From the NCBI GenBank assembly GCA_016699715.1, contig CP065007.1:2170001-2234000 (forward strand): a DNA stretch of 64,000 bases, read 5' to 3'. This stretch comes from Candidatus Competibacteraceae bacterium. Its GTDB lineage: Bacteria; Pseudomonadota; Gammaproteobacteria; Competibacterales; Competibacteraceae. A model generated the notes under the pieces. That model was not told where the DNA came from. It ran no database searches and saw only the letters and a program-made list of their open reading frames with translations. The position numbers and the translations under genes are program-made. Of the stretch, positions 18,062 to 24,647 are shown piece by piece. Positions within the stretch are counted from its first letter, which is position 1. Each line of letters begins with the position of its first letter.

Positions 18062-18898
18062 TTATTCGACGACTTGGCTGGCCCAGTCGCGGGTCTTGAA
18101 CCAGTAGTCGTGCCGCTCCTTCAGCCAGCCGTCCTGCTGGCGCAGCATGATCCAGTTGTTGAAAAAGTTCAGGGCATCGGGATCGCCCTTGCGCAACGCG
18201 AAGCCCTCGGCACCCTGCACGAACGGTTCGGGGATCGGCAGAAACAGCGTGTCGGGATGCTTCAGTGCCTCGAACGCCGGGGTCGGGGTGCTGGTGACGA
18301 AGGCGTGCGCCTTGCCGTTCAGCACTTCCTGCAAGGCCAGCGCGTCTTCGTCGAACTGGCGCAGCGTGGCCTTGGGCATCAGCCGCTTGGCGGCGGTGGC
18401 CGGTGTCGCGCCGCGCCGCACCGCCAGCACCACTTCGGGCTTGTTGAAATCCTCCAGCGTCGAAAAGCCGGCCGCCAGTTTCCCGTGGGCCACCAGGTGG
18501 ACGCCGGAATTGGCGTAGGGCAGGGTGAAATTGACGGTCAGATTGCGTGCCGGGGTGATCGACATTCCGGCGACGATTACGTCGAACTTGCCGGCCAGCA
18601 GCGCCGGAATGATGCCGTCCCAGGCGGTGGGCACGAACTCGGCCTTTACGTCCATGTCCTCGGCCAGCCGTTTCGCCACATCGATTTCGTAGCCGACCAG
18701 TTCGCCGTTCTTGTCGCGCATCGCCCAGGGGACGAAGGTGGACAGGCCGATCCTGATCGCTCCGCGCTTCTTGATGGTTTCCACCACGCTGCTGGCGGCG
18801 AGCTGCTGGCTGGTGTTTTGAGCACGGGCCAGCGGTGACAGGAGCAGGGCCAGCGCCAGCAACACAGCGGCCAAAGCGATGGACGGACGGTTGTTCAT
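18062..18898 (-). CDS. Periplasmic amino-acid-type ABC substrate-binding protein
   Basis: A 278-residue solute-binding protein (SBP family 3). It has a signal peptide (residues 1-27, ending LARAQ), the family motif GYEIDVAKRLAEDM, GIIPALLAGKFDVIVAGMSITPAR (shown in part) and a C-terminal NFFNNWIMLRQQDGWL. The start at 18898 has GAGGAAAT upstream. It is divergent from a matching permease at 19039. The substrate is probably a polar amino acid, but this is not proven. Confidence 0.87.
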   Translation of the reverse strand: MNNRPSIALAAVLLALALLLSPLARAQNTSQQLAASSVVETIKKRGAIRIGLSTFVPWAMRDKNGELVGYEIDVAKRLAEDMDVKAEFVPTAWDGIIPALLAGKFDVIVAGMSITPARNLTVNFTLPYANSGVHLVAHGKLAAGFSTLEDFNKPEVVLAVRRGATPATAAKRLMPKATLRQFDEDALALQEVLNGKAHAFVTSTPTPAFEALKHPDTLFLPIPEPFVQGAEGFALRKGDPDALNFFNNWIMLRQQDGWLKERHDYWFKTRDWASQVVE

Positions 18899-19038
18899 GG
18901 CATATTTCCTCAAGGTTAAGGCTATCTTGCCGGGAAAGGTAGCGGACACGCCCGGCTCGGGCAACCCGCGCGCCAATGGGGCACGGGGCTTCACCCGATC
19001 GAGACAGCGGCGGGCGAGATGGTTATCCTGTGGGAGTC

Positions 19039-19854
19039 ATGATTAAAACCTCTGTGTCGAACTGGCGGCGCTGGCGACCGGCGTTCGATAGTCTCACGTT
19101 TCTCGCCGTGCTGGCCGGGTTGGGCTGGCTCGTGGTCGAGGGCGCGGATACCCTGCATTACAACTGGCAGTGGTACCGGGTGCCGCAATATCTCTACCGG
19201 TTTGAGGACGGCGTGTTCCAGCCCGGCCCGCTGCTGCGCGGCTTGGGGGTGACGCTGGAACTGACCGGCTGGAGCCTGTTGCTGACGGTGGTGTTTGGGT
19301 TATCGGCGGCGCTGTTGCAGCGTTCGACCTCGTGGGCCGGGCATGCGGTGGCGCGGGTTTACGTGGAGATCGTTCGCAATACCCCGATGCTGGTGCAGCT
19401 CTATCTGGTCTATTTCGTGCTGGCGCCGATCCTGGACATGGACCGATTCGCGGCGGCGGTGCTGGCGCTGGCGATCTTTGAAGGGGCATTCGCGGCGGAA
19501 ATTTTCCGCGCGGGTATCGATGCCATCCCGCGCGGCCAGTGGGAGGCCGGGCGGACGCTCGGACTATCGCCGTATGCCGTCTACCGCTGCGTGATCCTGC
19601 CGCAGGCTGTCCGCCTGGTGCTGCCGCCATTGACCGGGTTGGCGGTGTCGCTGATCAAGCATTCGGCCTTGGTCAGCGTGATCGCGGTGGCCGATTTGAC
19701 CACCGAGGGCCGTAACCTGATCGCCGATACCTTCATGACGTTTGAGCTGTGGTTCACGGTGGCGGCGCTGTATCTGGCGCTGACTGTCAGTTTGTCGCTG
19801 TTGGTCAGTTGGCTGGAACGCCGCCTGCCGGTGCACGGTGCCGGGCGCGGCTGA
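19039..19854 (+). CDS. Polar amino-acid-type ABC transporter permease
   Basis: A 271-residue inner-membrane permease of the His/Glu/Gln/Arg/opine family. The coupling loop EAGRTLGLSPYAVYRCVILPQA is the EAA motif (shown in full, 22 positions, at about residues 172-193), and the preceding AEIFRAGIDAIPRGQW matches the family. An N-terminal helix and a long periplasmic loop precede it, as in GltJ-like permeases. It pairs with the divergent binding protein. No second permease or ATP-binding subunit is encoded nearby, so the transporter must borrow an ATPase or is incomplete. Confidence 0.85.
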   Translation: MIKTSVSNWRRWRPAFDSLTFLAVLAGLGWLVVEGADTLHYNWQWYRVPQYLYRFEDGVFQPGPLLRGLGVTLELTGWSLLLTVVFGLSAALLQRSTSWAGHAVARVYVEIVRNTPMLVQLYLVYFVLAPILDMDRFAAAVLALAIFEGAFAAEIFRAGIDAIPRGQWEAGRTLGLSPYAVYRCVILPQAVRLVLPPLTGLAVSLIKHSALVSVIAVADLTTEGRNLIADTFMTFELWFTVAALYLALTVSLSLLVSWLERRLPVHGAGRG

Positions 19855-19892
19855 ATGCGAGTGAGCAATCCGTCTCCGACGGGGAGCACCGC

Positions 19893-20066
19893 CATGGGAA
19901 CACCTGGTTCGAACGCTGTGCCCAGACGGTGCGGATCGGGAAGCGGGGCCGTCCCCGCAAGACGGTGCCGAAAGGCGGTCGCGTGCGCCTCAAGAACAAA
20001 GGAAGCCAACGCCATCGGCGCGGTCCCAAACGTCCCCGGTATCAGACCCTCCATCCTAACATCCCG
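19893..20066 (+). pseudogene. Probable transposase remnant
   Basis: About 58 codons in one frame read as a basic, transposase-like stretch (RGRPRKTVPKGGRVRLKNK followed by GSQRHRRGPKRPRY). It resembles the middle of DDE transposases remembered from other environmental proteobacteria. It has no start, catalytic residues or terminal repeats. It lies in the otherwise gene-free 330-nt gap between the permease and leuA. A 9-bp inverted repeat (GCGTCTGGC / GCCAGACGC) occurs just downstream. Confidence 0.45.
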
Positions 20067-20184
20067 GGGTCAGGGAGAACGCCAATATCGCGACGAGAAC
20101 GGCGTCTGGCACCAGACCATAACGGCTCGCCAGACGCCATCCACTGGCGAAGAGGTTGCGGTTCAGTGAAACCGATCCATGCGC

Positions 20185-21927
20185 TTATCCATCCAGTCCG
20201 ACGACCCGTCGCGATTCCTCAACGCCTTCATCCGCGCCGGCCGCCGGCCGCAGTGCCCGGTTAACCGCGCTGACCACCGCCCTCAGCGATGCGGTGACGA
20301 TGTTGCTGTCGATGCCGACCCCAAACCGCAAGTTGGGCTCCCCGTTCATGCGGATCTCGACATAGGACACGGCCATGGCATCGGCGCCGGCGCCGATGGC
20401 GTGTTCGTGGTAATCCACCACCTGGACATTCAGGCCAAAATGCCGGTTCAGTACGTCGGTAAAGGCGTCGATCGGGCCGTTACCCTTGCCCGAGAGCAGC
20501 CGCTCCCGTCCATGCTCGCGAATCGTCGTGCTCAGCTTGCAGGTACCATCGGCGTGACCGTCGGGCGCGGTGCGGTACTCAACGAAATGAAACGGCTGGT
20601 CCGCTTGCAGATATTCAGCCTGAAACGCCGCCCAGATATTTGCCGAAGTGAGTTCCTTGCCGGTAGTGTCGGCGATGGCCTGCACCCGCTGACTGAACTC
20701 GACCTGCAAGCGGCGGGGCAGCCGCAGATCGTGATCCTTCTCCAGCAGGTAAGCGATGCCGCCTTTGCCGGACTGGCTGTTGACCCGGATCACCGCTTCG
20801 TAGCTGCGGCCCAGGTCAGCCGGGTCGATCGGCAGATAGGGTACCTCCCAGCGCCGGTCGCCGGTCGCCCAACGCCGTTCCTGGGCGGTGAAACCCTTCT
20901 TGATCGCGTCCTGGTGCGAGCCGGAAAAGGCGGTAAAAACCAAGTCGCCGGCATAGGGATGTCGTGGATGCACCGCGATCTGGTTGCAATATTCCGTGGT
21001 GCGGATGATCTCATTCATCACCGAAAAATCCAGACCGGGATCGATGCCTTGGCTGTAAAGATTCAGCCCCAGTGTGATCAGGTCAACGTTGCCGGTGCGC
21101 TCGCCATTGCCGAACAAACAACCCTCGACCCGGTCGGCGCCCGCCATCATCGCCAGTTCGGCGGCGGCCACGGCGGTACCCCGATCATTGTGGGGATGTA
21201 TGCTGATGATCACGGCGTCGCGGCGCGAGAGATGGCGGCAGAACCACTCGATCTGATCGGCGTAGACGTTGGGTGTCGCCACTTCGACGGTCGCCGGCAG
21301 ATTGAGAATCGCCTTGCGCTCCGGCGTCGGTTGCCAGATATCGAGCACGGTCTCGCAGACTTCCAGCGCGAAATCCATCTCGGTGAAACAGAAGGTTTCC
21401 GGCGAATACTCGAACTGCCATTCGGTGTCCGGTTGTTCGGCGGCGCATTCGGCGAACAGTCGGGCGCCGCGACGGGCCAGTTCGAGCAAGCCGCCGCGGT
21501 CAAGGCCGAACACCACCTCGCGGAATATTGGCGCGGTGGCGTTATAAAGATGCGGAATCGCGCGCTTGGCGCCGCGCAGGCTGTCGAAAGTACGACGGAT
21601 CAATTCCTCGCGGGACTGGGTGAGCACTTGGATCGCCACGTCGTCCGGTATGCGCCCGCCCTCGATGAGATCGCGCACGAAATCGAAGTCGGTTTGGGAA
21701 GCGGAGGGAAACGCCACTTCGATCTGCTTGAAACCCATGCGGACCAGCAGTTCGAAGAAGCGGAGCTTGCGTTCGCGGTCCATCGGCTCGATCAGCGCCT
21801 GGTTGCCGTCGCGCAGATCCGAACTGCACCAGATCGGCGCCTGGGTGATGATTTGCGAGGGCCACCGCCGGTCCGGCAACTGGATGGGCGGGAAGGGACG
21901 GTATTTTCGGGTGGCGTCAACGTTCAT
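20185..21927 (-). CDS. leuA: 2-Isopropylmalate synthase
   Basis: First committed enzyme of leucine synthesis; it condenses acetyl-CoA with 2-oxoisovalerate. The 580-residue product is the longer LeuA type. The catalytic TIM barrel shows DLRDGNQALIEP, IHPHNDRGTAVAAAEL (metal-binding HxH type) and GNGERTGNVD. A C-terminal regulatory domain (about residues 440-560) would bind leucine for feedback control. The start at 21927 lies behind GAGAGAGGAATATCC. A translated leader peptide with clustered Leu codons lies upstream, suggesting control by leucine supply. Confidence 0.95.
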   Translation of the reverse strand: MNVDATRKYRPFPPIQLPDRRWPSQIITQAPIWCSSDLRDGNQALIEPMDRERKLRFFELLVRMGFKQIEVAFPSASQTDFDFVRDLIEGGRIPDDVAIQVLTQSREELIRRTFDSLRGAKRAIPHLYNATAPIFREVVFGLDRGGLLELARRGARLFAECAAEQPDTEWQFEYSPETFCFTEMDFALEVCETVLDIWQPTPERKAILNLPATVEVATPNVYADQIEWFCRHLSRRDAVIISIHPHNDRGTAVAAAELAMMAGADRVEGCLFGNGERTGNVDLITLGLNLYSQGIDPGLDFSVMNEIIRTTEYCNQIAVHPRHPYAGDLVFTAFSGSHQDAIKKGFTAQERRWATGDRRWEVPYLPIDPADLGRSYEAVIRVNSQSGKGGIAYLLEKDHDLRLPRRLQVEFSQRVQAIADTTGKELTSANIWAAFQAEYLQADQPFHFVEYRTAPDGHADGTCKLSTTIREHGRERLLSGKGNGPIDAFTDVLNRHFGLNVQVVDYHEHAIGAGADAMAVSYVEIRMNGEPNLRFGVGIDSNIVTASLRAVVSAVNRALRPAAGADEGVEESRRVVGLDG

Positions 21928-22010
21928 CAGGATATTCCTCTCTCAAAGACGGGTGGCGGAATGGACGTAGTACGGAGGCGACGCGGCGCGATACGGCCGC
22001 CGGGCAGCCG

Positions 22011-22133
22011 CTAGGCCCGACGACCGCAACGTAGTCGCAGTAGGGCCAGAGAGAAGAAGGGGGCGAAAACGGGCTGATAAGTGCCGCTGGGAACGGGGGC
22101 GCGGGCGATGCGGGATCGGCAGGGCTCAAGCAT
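22011..22133 (-). CDS. Putative leucine-responsive leader peptide upstream of leuA
   Basis: A 40-residue open frame starts 7 nt after a strong GAGGA ribosome site and ends 83 nt before leuA. Its sequence ends FFSLALLRLRCGRRA. The four Leu codons near the end (CTG, CTA, CTG, CTA) are clustered and include CTA, which is rare in GC-rich genomes, the classic design of a leu attenuator peptide. The stop codon lies in a GGGC...GCCC hairpin. No clear T-run terminator was found, so the mechanism (attenuation or translation coupling) is open. Confidence 0.55.
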   Translation of the reverse strand: MLEPCRSRIARAPVPSGTYQPVFAPFFSLALLRLRCGRRA

Positions 22134-22147
22134 GGGTCAATCCTCGT

Positions 22148-22235
22148 GAACGGTTCGGTCATTAATGAACTGCAACAGCGAAGCCCGGCGCTCCTCTCAG
22201 GAGGCCGGGCGACTCAGTCGTAGTTCGAACCGTTC
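22148..22235 (-). promoter_or_regulatory. Nested stem structure in the leuA leader region
   Basis: Outer arms GAACGGTTCG (22148-22157) and CGAACCGTTC (22226-22235) are perfect inverted repeats, and each is itself nearly palindromic. Inside lies a GC-rich hairpin (22183-22210, GCCCGGC and AGGAGGCCGGGC arms). On the minus strand this forms a branched 5' leader ending just before the leader-peptide ribosome site. It could be an RNA regulatory element or two operator copies. Confidence 0.4.
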
Positions 22236-22303
22236 GGTGGATTGCATGCGTTTCATGATTTACAAACTAACCCAGGCCGCGATTCCAGGTCAAGAGAACA
22301 ATC

Positions 22304-22318
22304 AAATGATTGTCATTT
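22304..22318. promoter_or_regulatory. AT-rich dyad upstream of the cytochrome b561 gene
   Basis: AAATGA-TTG-TCATTT is a perfect 6-bp dyad with a 3-nt spacer. It loosely resembles half of a Fur box and overlaps a second dyad, ACAATC-AAAT-GATTGT. It lies 70 nt before the cytochrome b561 start, so it is a candidate operator. The regulator is unknown. Confidence 0.3.
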
Positions 22319-22387
22319 TCGGTCGATGGGAAACAATACGCGGGTTTTGTGACCTTATCGCAACCAGGCAATTTCGAGGGTATTGAG

Positions 22388-23062
22388 ATGACCGAAAAAC
22401 TGGAAGCCCCGCGGATCGTTAAAATTTGGGATCTGCCGACCCGGCTGTTTCATTGGACTCTGGTGGGACTGATGATCGTCCAGTGGTGGACCGCCGAAAA
22501 CAGTGGAACCATGGACTATCACGTCTGGGGCGGCTACGCGGTGTTGGTACTGGTGTTGTTCCGCCTGATTTGGGGCGTGGCGGGCAGCGAGACCGCCCGG
22601 TTCAGCGATTTCGTGCGCGGGCCGGGCGCGGCGCTGGCTTACGTCAGAGCCCTGTTGCGTGGCGAGACACCGCTCTATTTGGGCCATAACCCCATGGGGG
22701 GATGGTCGATTGTGCTGATGTTGGCGCTGCTGCTGGTGCAAGCCGGCACCGGACTGTTTGCCAACGACGATATTTTGATCGAAGGGCCGCTGTACTCGTG
22801 GGTCTCGAAAGACAGCAGTGATTGGCTGACCAGCATTCATCGTTTCAACTTTAACCTATTGCTGGCGGTGATCGCCATCCACGTCGCGGCGGTGCTGTTT
22901 TATCTGCTGGTCAAGCGCGAAAACCTGATTCACCCGATGCTCAGCGGCCGCAGACGGTTACCACCGGAGCTGGTCGGACGGGTCCCGCGCCTGGTCAGTC
23001 CGTGGCGCGGGCTGGCGGCGCTGGTGGTCGTGGGTTTGAGCGTCTGGTTGCTGGTGCGCTGA
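22388..23062 (+). CDS. Cytochrome b561-type membrane protein
   Basis: A 224-residue di-heme b-type cytochrome of the CybB / hydrogenase-cytochrome-b superfamily, with four or five membrane helices. The likely heme histidines are in LFHWTLVGLM, YHVWGGYAV, IHRFNFNLLL and IHVAAVLF. The start at 22388 has GAGGG 8 nt upstream. It is convergent with a cytochrome c' gene; a b561 plus c' pair is a common arrangement in proteobacteria, where b561 may pass quinol electrons to the periplasmic cytochrome. Confidence 0.87.
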   Translation: MTEKLEAPRIVKIWDLPTRLFHWTLVGLMIVQWWTAENSGTMDYHVWGGYAVLVLVLFRLIWGVAGSETARFSDFVRGPGAALAYVRALLRGETPLYLGHNPMGGWSIVLMLALLLVQAGTGLFANDDILIEGPLYSWVSKDSSDWLTSIHRFNFNLLLAVIAIHVAAVLFYLLVKRENLIHPMLSGRRRLPPELVGRVPRLVSPWRGLAALVVVGLSVWLLVR

Positions 23063-23080
23063 AGGCGACTGGAAATGAAA

Positions 23081-23104
23081 AAGGCCATGTCGGAGCATGG
23101 CCTT
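23081..23104. terminator. Bidirectional terminator
   Basis: The stem AAGGCCATG / CATGGCCTT has a 6-nt loop and A-rich left and T/C-rich right flanks. It lies between the convergent b561 and cytochrome c' genes and can serve both. Confidence 0.75.
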
Positions 23105-23128
23105 CTCGGATGGCGCCTCTGAGGCTGC

Positions 23129-23593
23129 TCAGTCCGTGCGGAATTCCTTGTGGCAAGCCTTGCAAGTTTCGGCGGTTTTGCCGAACTGCGCTTTGATGGC
23201 ACCCTGATCGCCGCCCTTGGCCACTTCGGTCAGTTTGATGGCCGCCTCTTGGAAATCGTTCATTTTGGCTTCGAACTGGTCCCAGTGGGTCCAGATTTCC
23301 GGTTTGGCCTCGGTATCCTTCACCGCGTCCGGGCCGGAGCCTTTCGGAAAGCCCTCGATGGCCGTCTTGCTCATCATTTCGACATACTGCGCGTGACGCG
23401 CCACGGCGGCGGCGTCGAACGGGATTTCGCCCTTCATCATCGCGCCGATGGGTTTGAAGTGCCATCCGATCACGGTGTAGACGGATTGTCGGTAACGGAC
23501 GGCATCTTCCGGTTTCGGGTCGGCCGCGCTCGCCGCGGTCAGAAAGCTCAAGCTCAGTATGCTACCCGCTAAACCGATATATAGCTTATTCAT
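23129..23593 (-). CDS. Cytochrome c' (class II cytochrome c)
   Basis: A 154-residue periplasmic protein with a signal peptide (residues 1-23, ending ASAA). It is a four-helix-bundle cytochrome with the single heme site CKACH (144-148) close to the C terminus, the mark of class II. RYRQSVYTVIGWHF matches the first helix. Cytochromes c' bind NO and CO and are linked to nitrosative-stress defence or electron transfer. The convergent b561 may be its electron donor. Confidence 0.92.
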   Translation of the reverse strand: MNKLYIGLAGSILSLSFLTAASAADPKPEDAVRYRQSVYTVIGWHFKPIGAMMKGEIPFDAAAVARHAQYVEMMSKTAIEGFPKGSGPDAVKDTEAKPEIWTHWDQFEAKMNDFQEAAIKLTEVAKGGDQGAIKAQFGKTAETCKACHKEFRTD

Positions 23594-23697
23594 CAGCTTC
23601 GATCCCCTAATTTTGACCAAATTAGTCCAATATGTGGAATCATGCCACATAAGCGGTATTTTGCAAGGCGAAGCTGAAACACGGCTGAACTAAACCG

Positions 23698-24036
23698 TCA
23701 GCCGGCTATGTGAAGATGGAGCGCGAGCCAGATCGCTGGCGGGTTGTGGCTGGTCCGTTCTACCCGGTGGCGACGATGCGCGGGAATCCAAAGGTAGTTG
23801 CCGGGTTCCAGCGATCGCACGGTGTCTTCGTCGGCGAAACGCAGTTCCGCCTGGCCTTGCAGCAATACGACCCACTCGTCGCCATCCTGGTCGTACCACT
23901 CGCCGGGCGGGGTGGCATGGCCGCTGGAAACGATGCGCTCCAGGCGGCAGGCGCCGGTTTGCAGCAGCAGGTCGAATTGCTCCGCCGCCAGGCTGGCTGG
24001 AAGACCGGCCAGAAGATTACCACTTTCGGATCTCAT
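23698..24036 (-). CDS. Small cupin-domain protein
   Basis: A single cupin barrel of 112 residues. Motif 1 is seen as GEWYDQDGDEWVVLLQGQAE and motif 2 as PGNYLWIPAHRRHRV, which supplies metal-ligand histidines. It belongs to the family of small cupins with unknown substrate. The ATG overlaps the rluE stop by 4 nt, so it is translated with rluE. Confidence 0.8.
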   Translation of the reverse strand: MRSESGNLLAGLPASLAAEQFDLLLQTGACRLERIVSSGHATPPGEWYDQDGDEWVVLLQGQAELRFADEDTVRSLEPGNYLWIPAHRRHRVERTSHNPPAIWLALHLHIAG

Positions 24037-24647
24037 CGGGTCAGGAGGGCACGGCGAGGCCCGGAGCCATCGCGATGGCTCCGGACACGACCAGGAGATG
24101 AGGCGACCGCCGGTACTTCCCGCCACTGGCCGGGTTGCAAACCGTCCAGCGCCCAATCGCCGATTCGCCAGCGCACAAGCCGCAGGGTCGGATGGCCGAT
24201 GGCGGCGGTCATGCGTCGGACCTGGCGGTTGCGGCCCTCGCGCAGCGTGATTTCCAGCCAGACGGTCGGGATCGCCGCCCGGTAACGGATCGGCGGATCG
24301 CGCGGCCATAGCCCGGCGGGTTCCGGGATGCGCTGGACCATGGCGGGTCGGGTGAGGCCGTCGCTGAGTTCGATGCCTCGACGCAACGGCTCCAGAGCCG
24401 CTTCCGTGGGCTCGCCTTCCACCTGCGCCCAATAGGTTTTGGATTCTTTGTAACGCGGGTGGCTGATGCGGGCTTGCAGCGCGCCGTCGTCGGTCAGCGC
24501 CAGCAGCCCTTCGCTATCCCGATCCAGCCGACCCGCCACATACACGCCGGGAATCGGCAGATAGTCGGCCAGGGTCAGGCGGCTGGTCGGGTCAGTGAAC
24601 TGGCTGAGGACGCCGTAGGGTTTGTTGAGCAGGATCAGGCGTGGCAT
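24033..24647 (-). CDS. rluE: 23S rRNA pseudouridine synthase RluE
   Basis: A 204-residue RsuA-family pseudouridine synthase; RluE modifies U2457 of 23S rRNA. The catalytic motif is GRLDRDSEGLLALTDDG and LNKPYGVLSQF opens the domain. The family usually ends soon after GLQPGQWREV; here about 25 further residues follow, encoded partly by a 24-bp perfect palindrome. That suggests a repeat inserted in the 3' end. The start overlaps the stop of the patatin gene by 1 nt, and its own stop overlaps the cupin start. Confidence 0.88.
   Translation of the reverse strand: MPRLILLNKPYGVLSQFTDPTSRLTLADYLPIPGVYVAGRLDRDSEGLLALTDDGALQARISHPRYKESKTYWAQVEGEPTEAALEPLRRGIELSDGLTRPAMVQRIPEPAGLWPRDPPIRYRAAIPTVWLEITLREGRNRQVRRMTAAIGHPTLRLVRWRIGDWALDGLQPGQWREVPAVASSPGRVRSHRDGSGPRRALLTR
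24061..24084. repeat. 24-bp perfect palindrome in the rluE 3' end
   Basis: The sequence is fully self-complementary about the centre between 24072 and 24073 (half-site CCGGAGCCATCG). It encodes part of the atypical C-terminal tail of RluE and could be a small mobile palindromic (REP-like) element. Confidence 0.6.

Noticed and set aside
19907..19925. TTCGAA-type sequence resembling a tRNA T-loop
   Set aside because: No acceptor or anticodon stems could be built around it; it lies in the transposase-like stretch.
20179..22014. Long open frame (611 codons) on the plus strand
   Set aside because: It is antisense to leuA, which has full family motifs; long shadow frames are expected opposite GC-rich genes. 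The same reasoning removes long antisense frames opposite the SulP, RNase, ftsA, murD and exporter genes.
22301..22318. FNR site upstream of cytochrome b561
   Set aside because: The dyad reads ATC-N4-GAT rather than TTGAT-N4-ATCAA, so it does not match FNR; only a generic operator note was kept.
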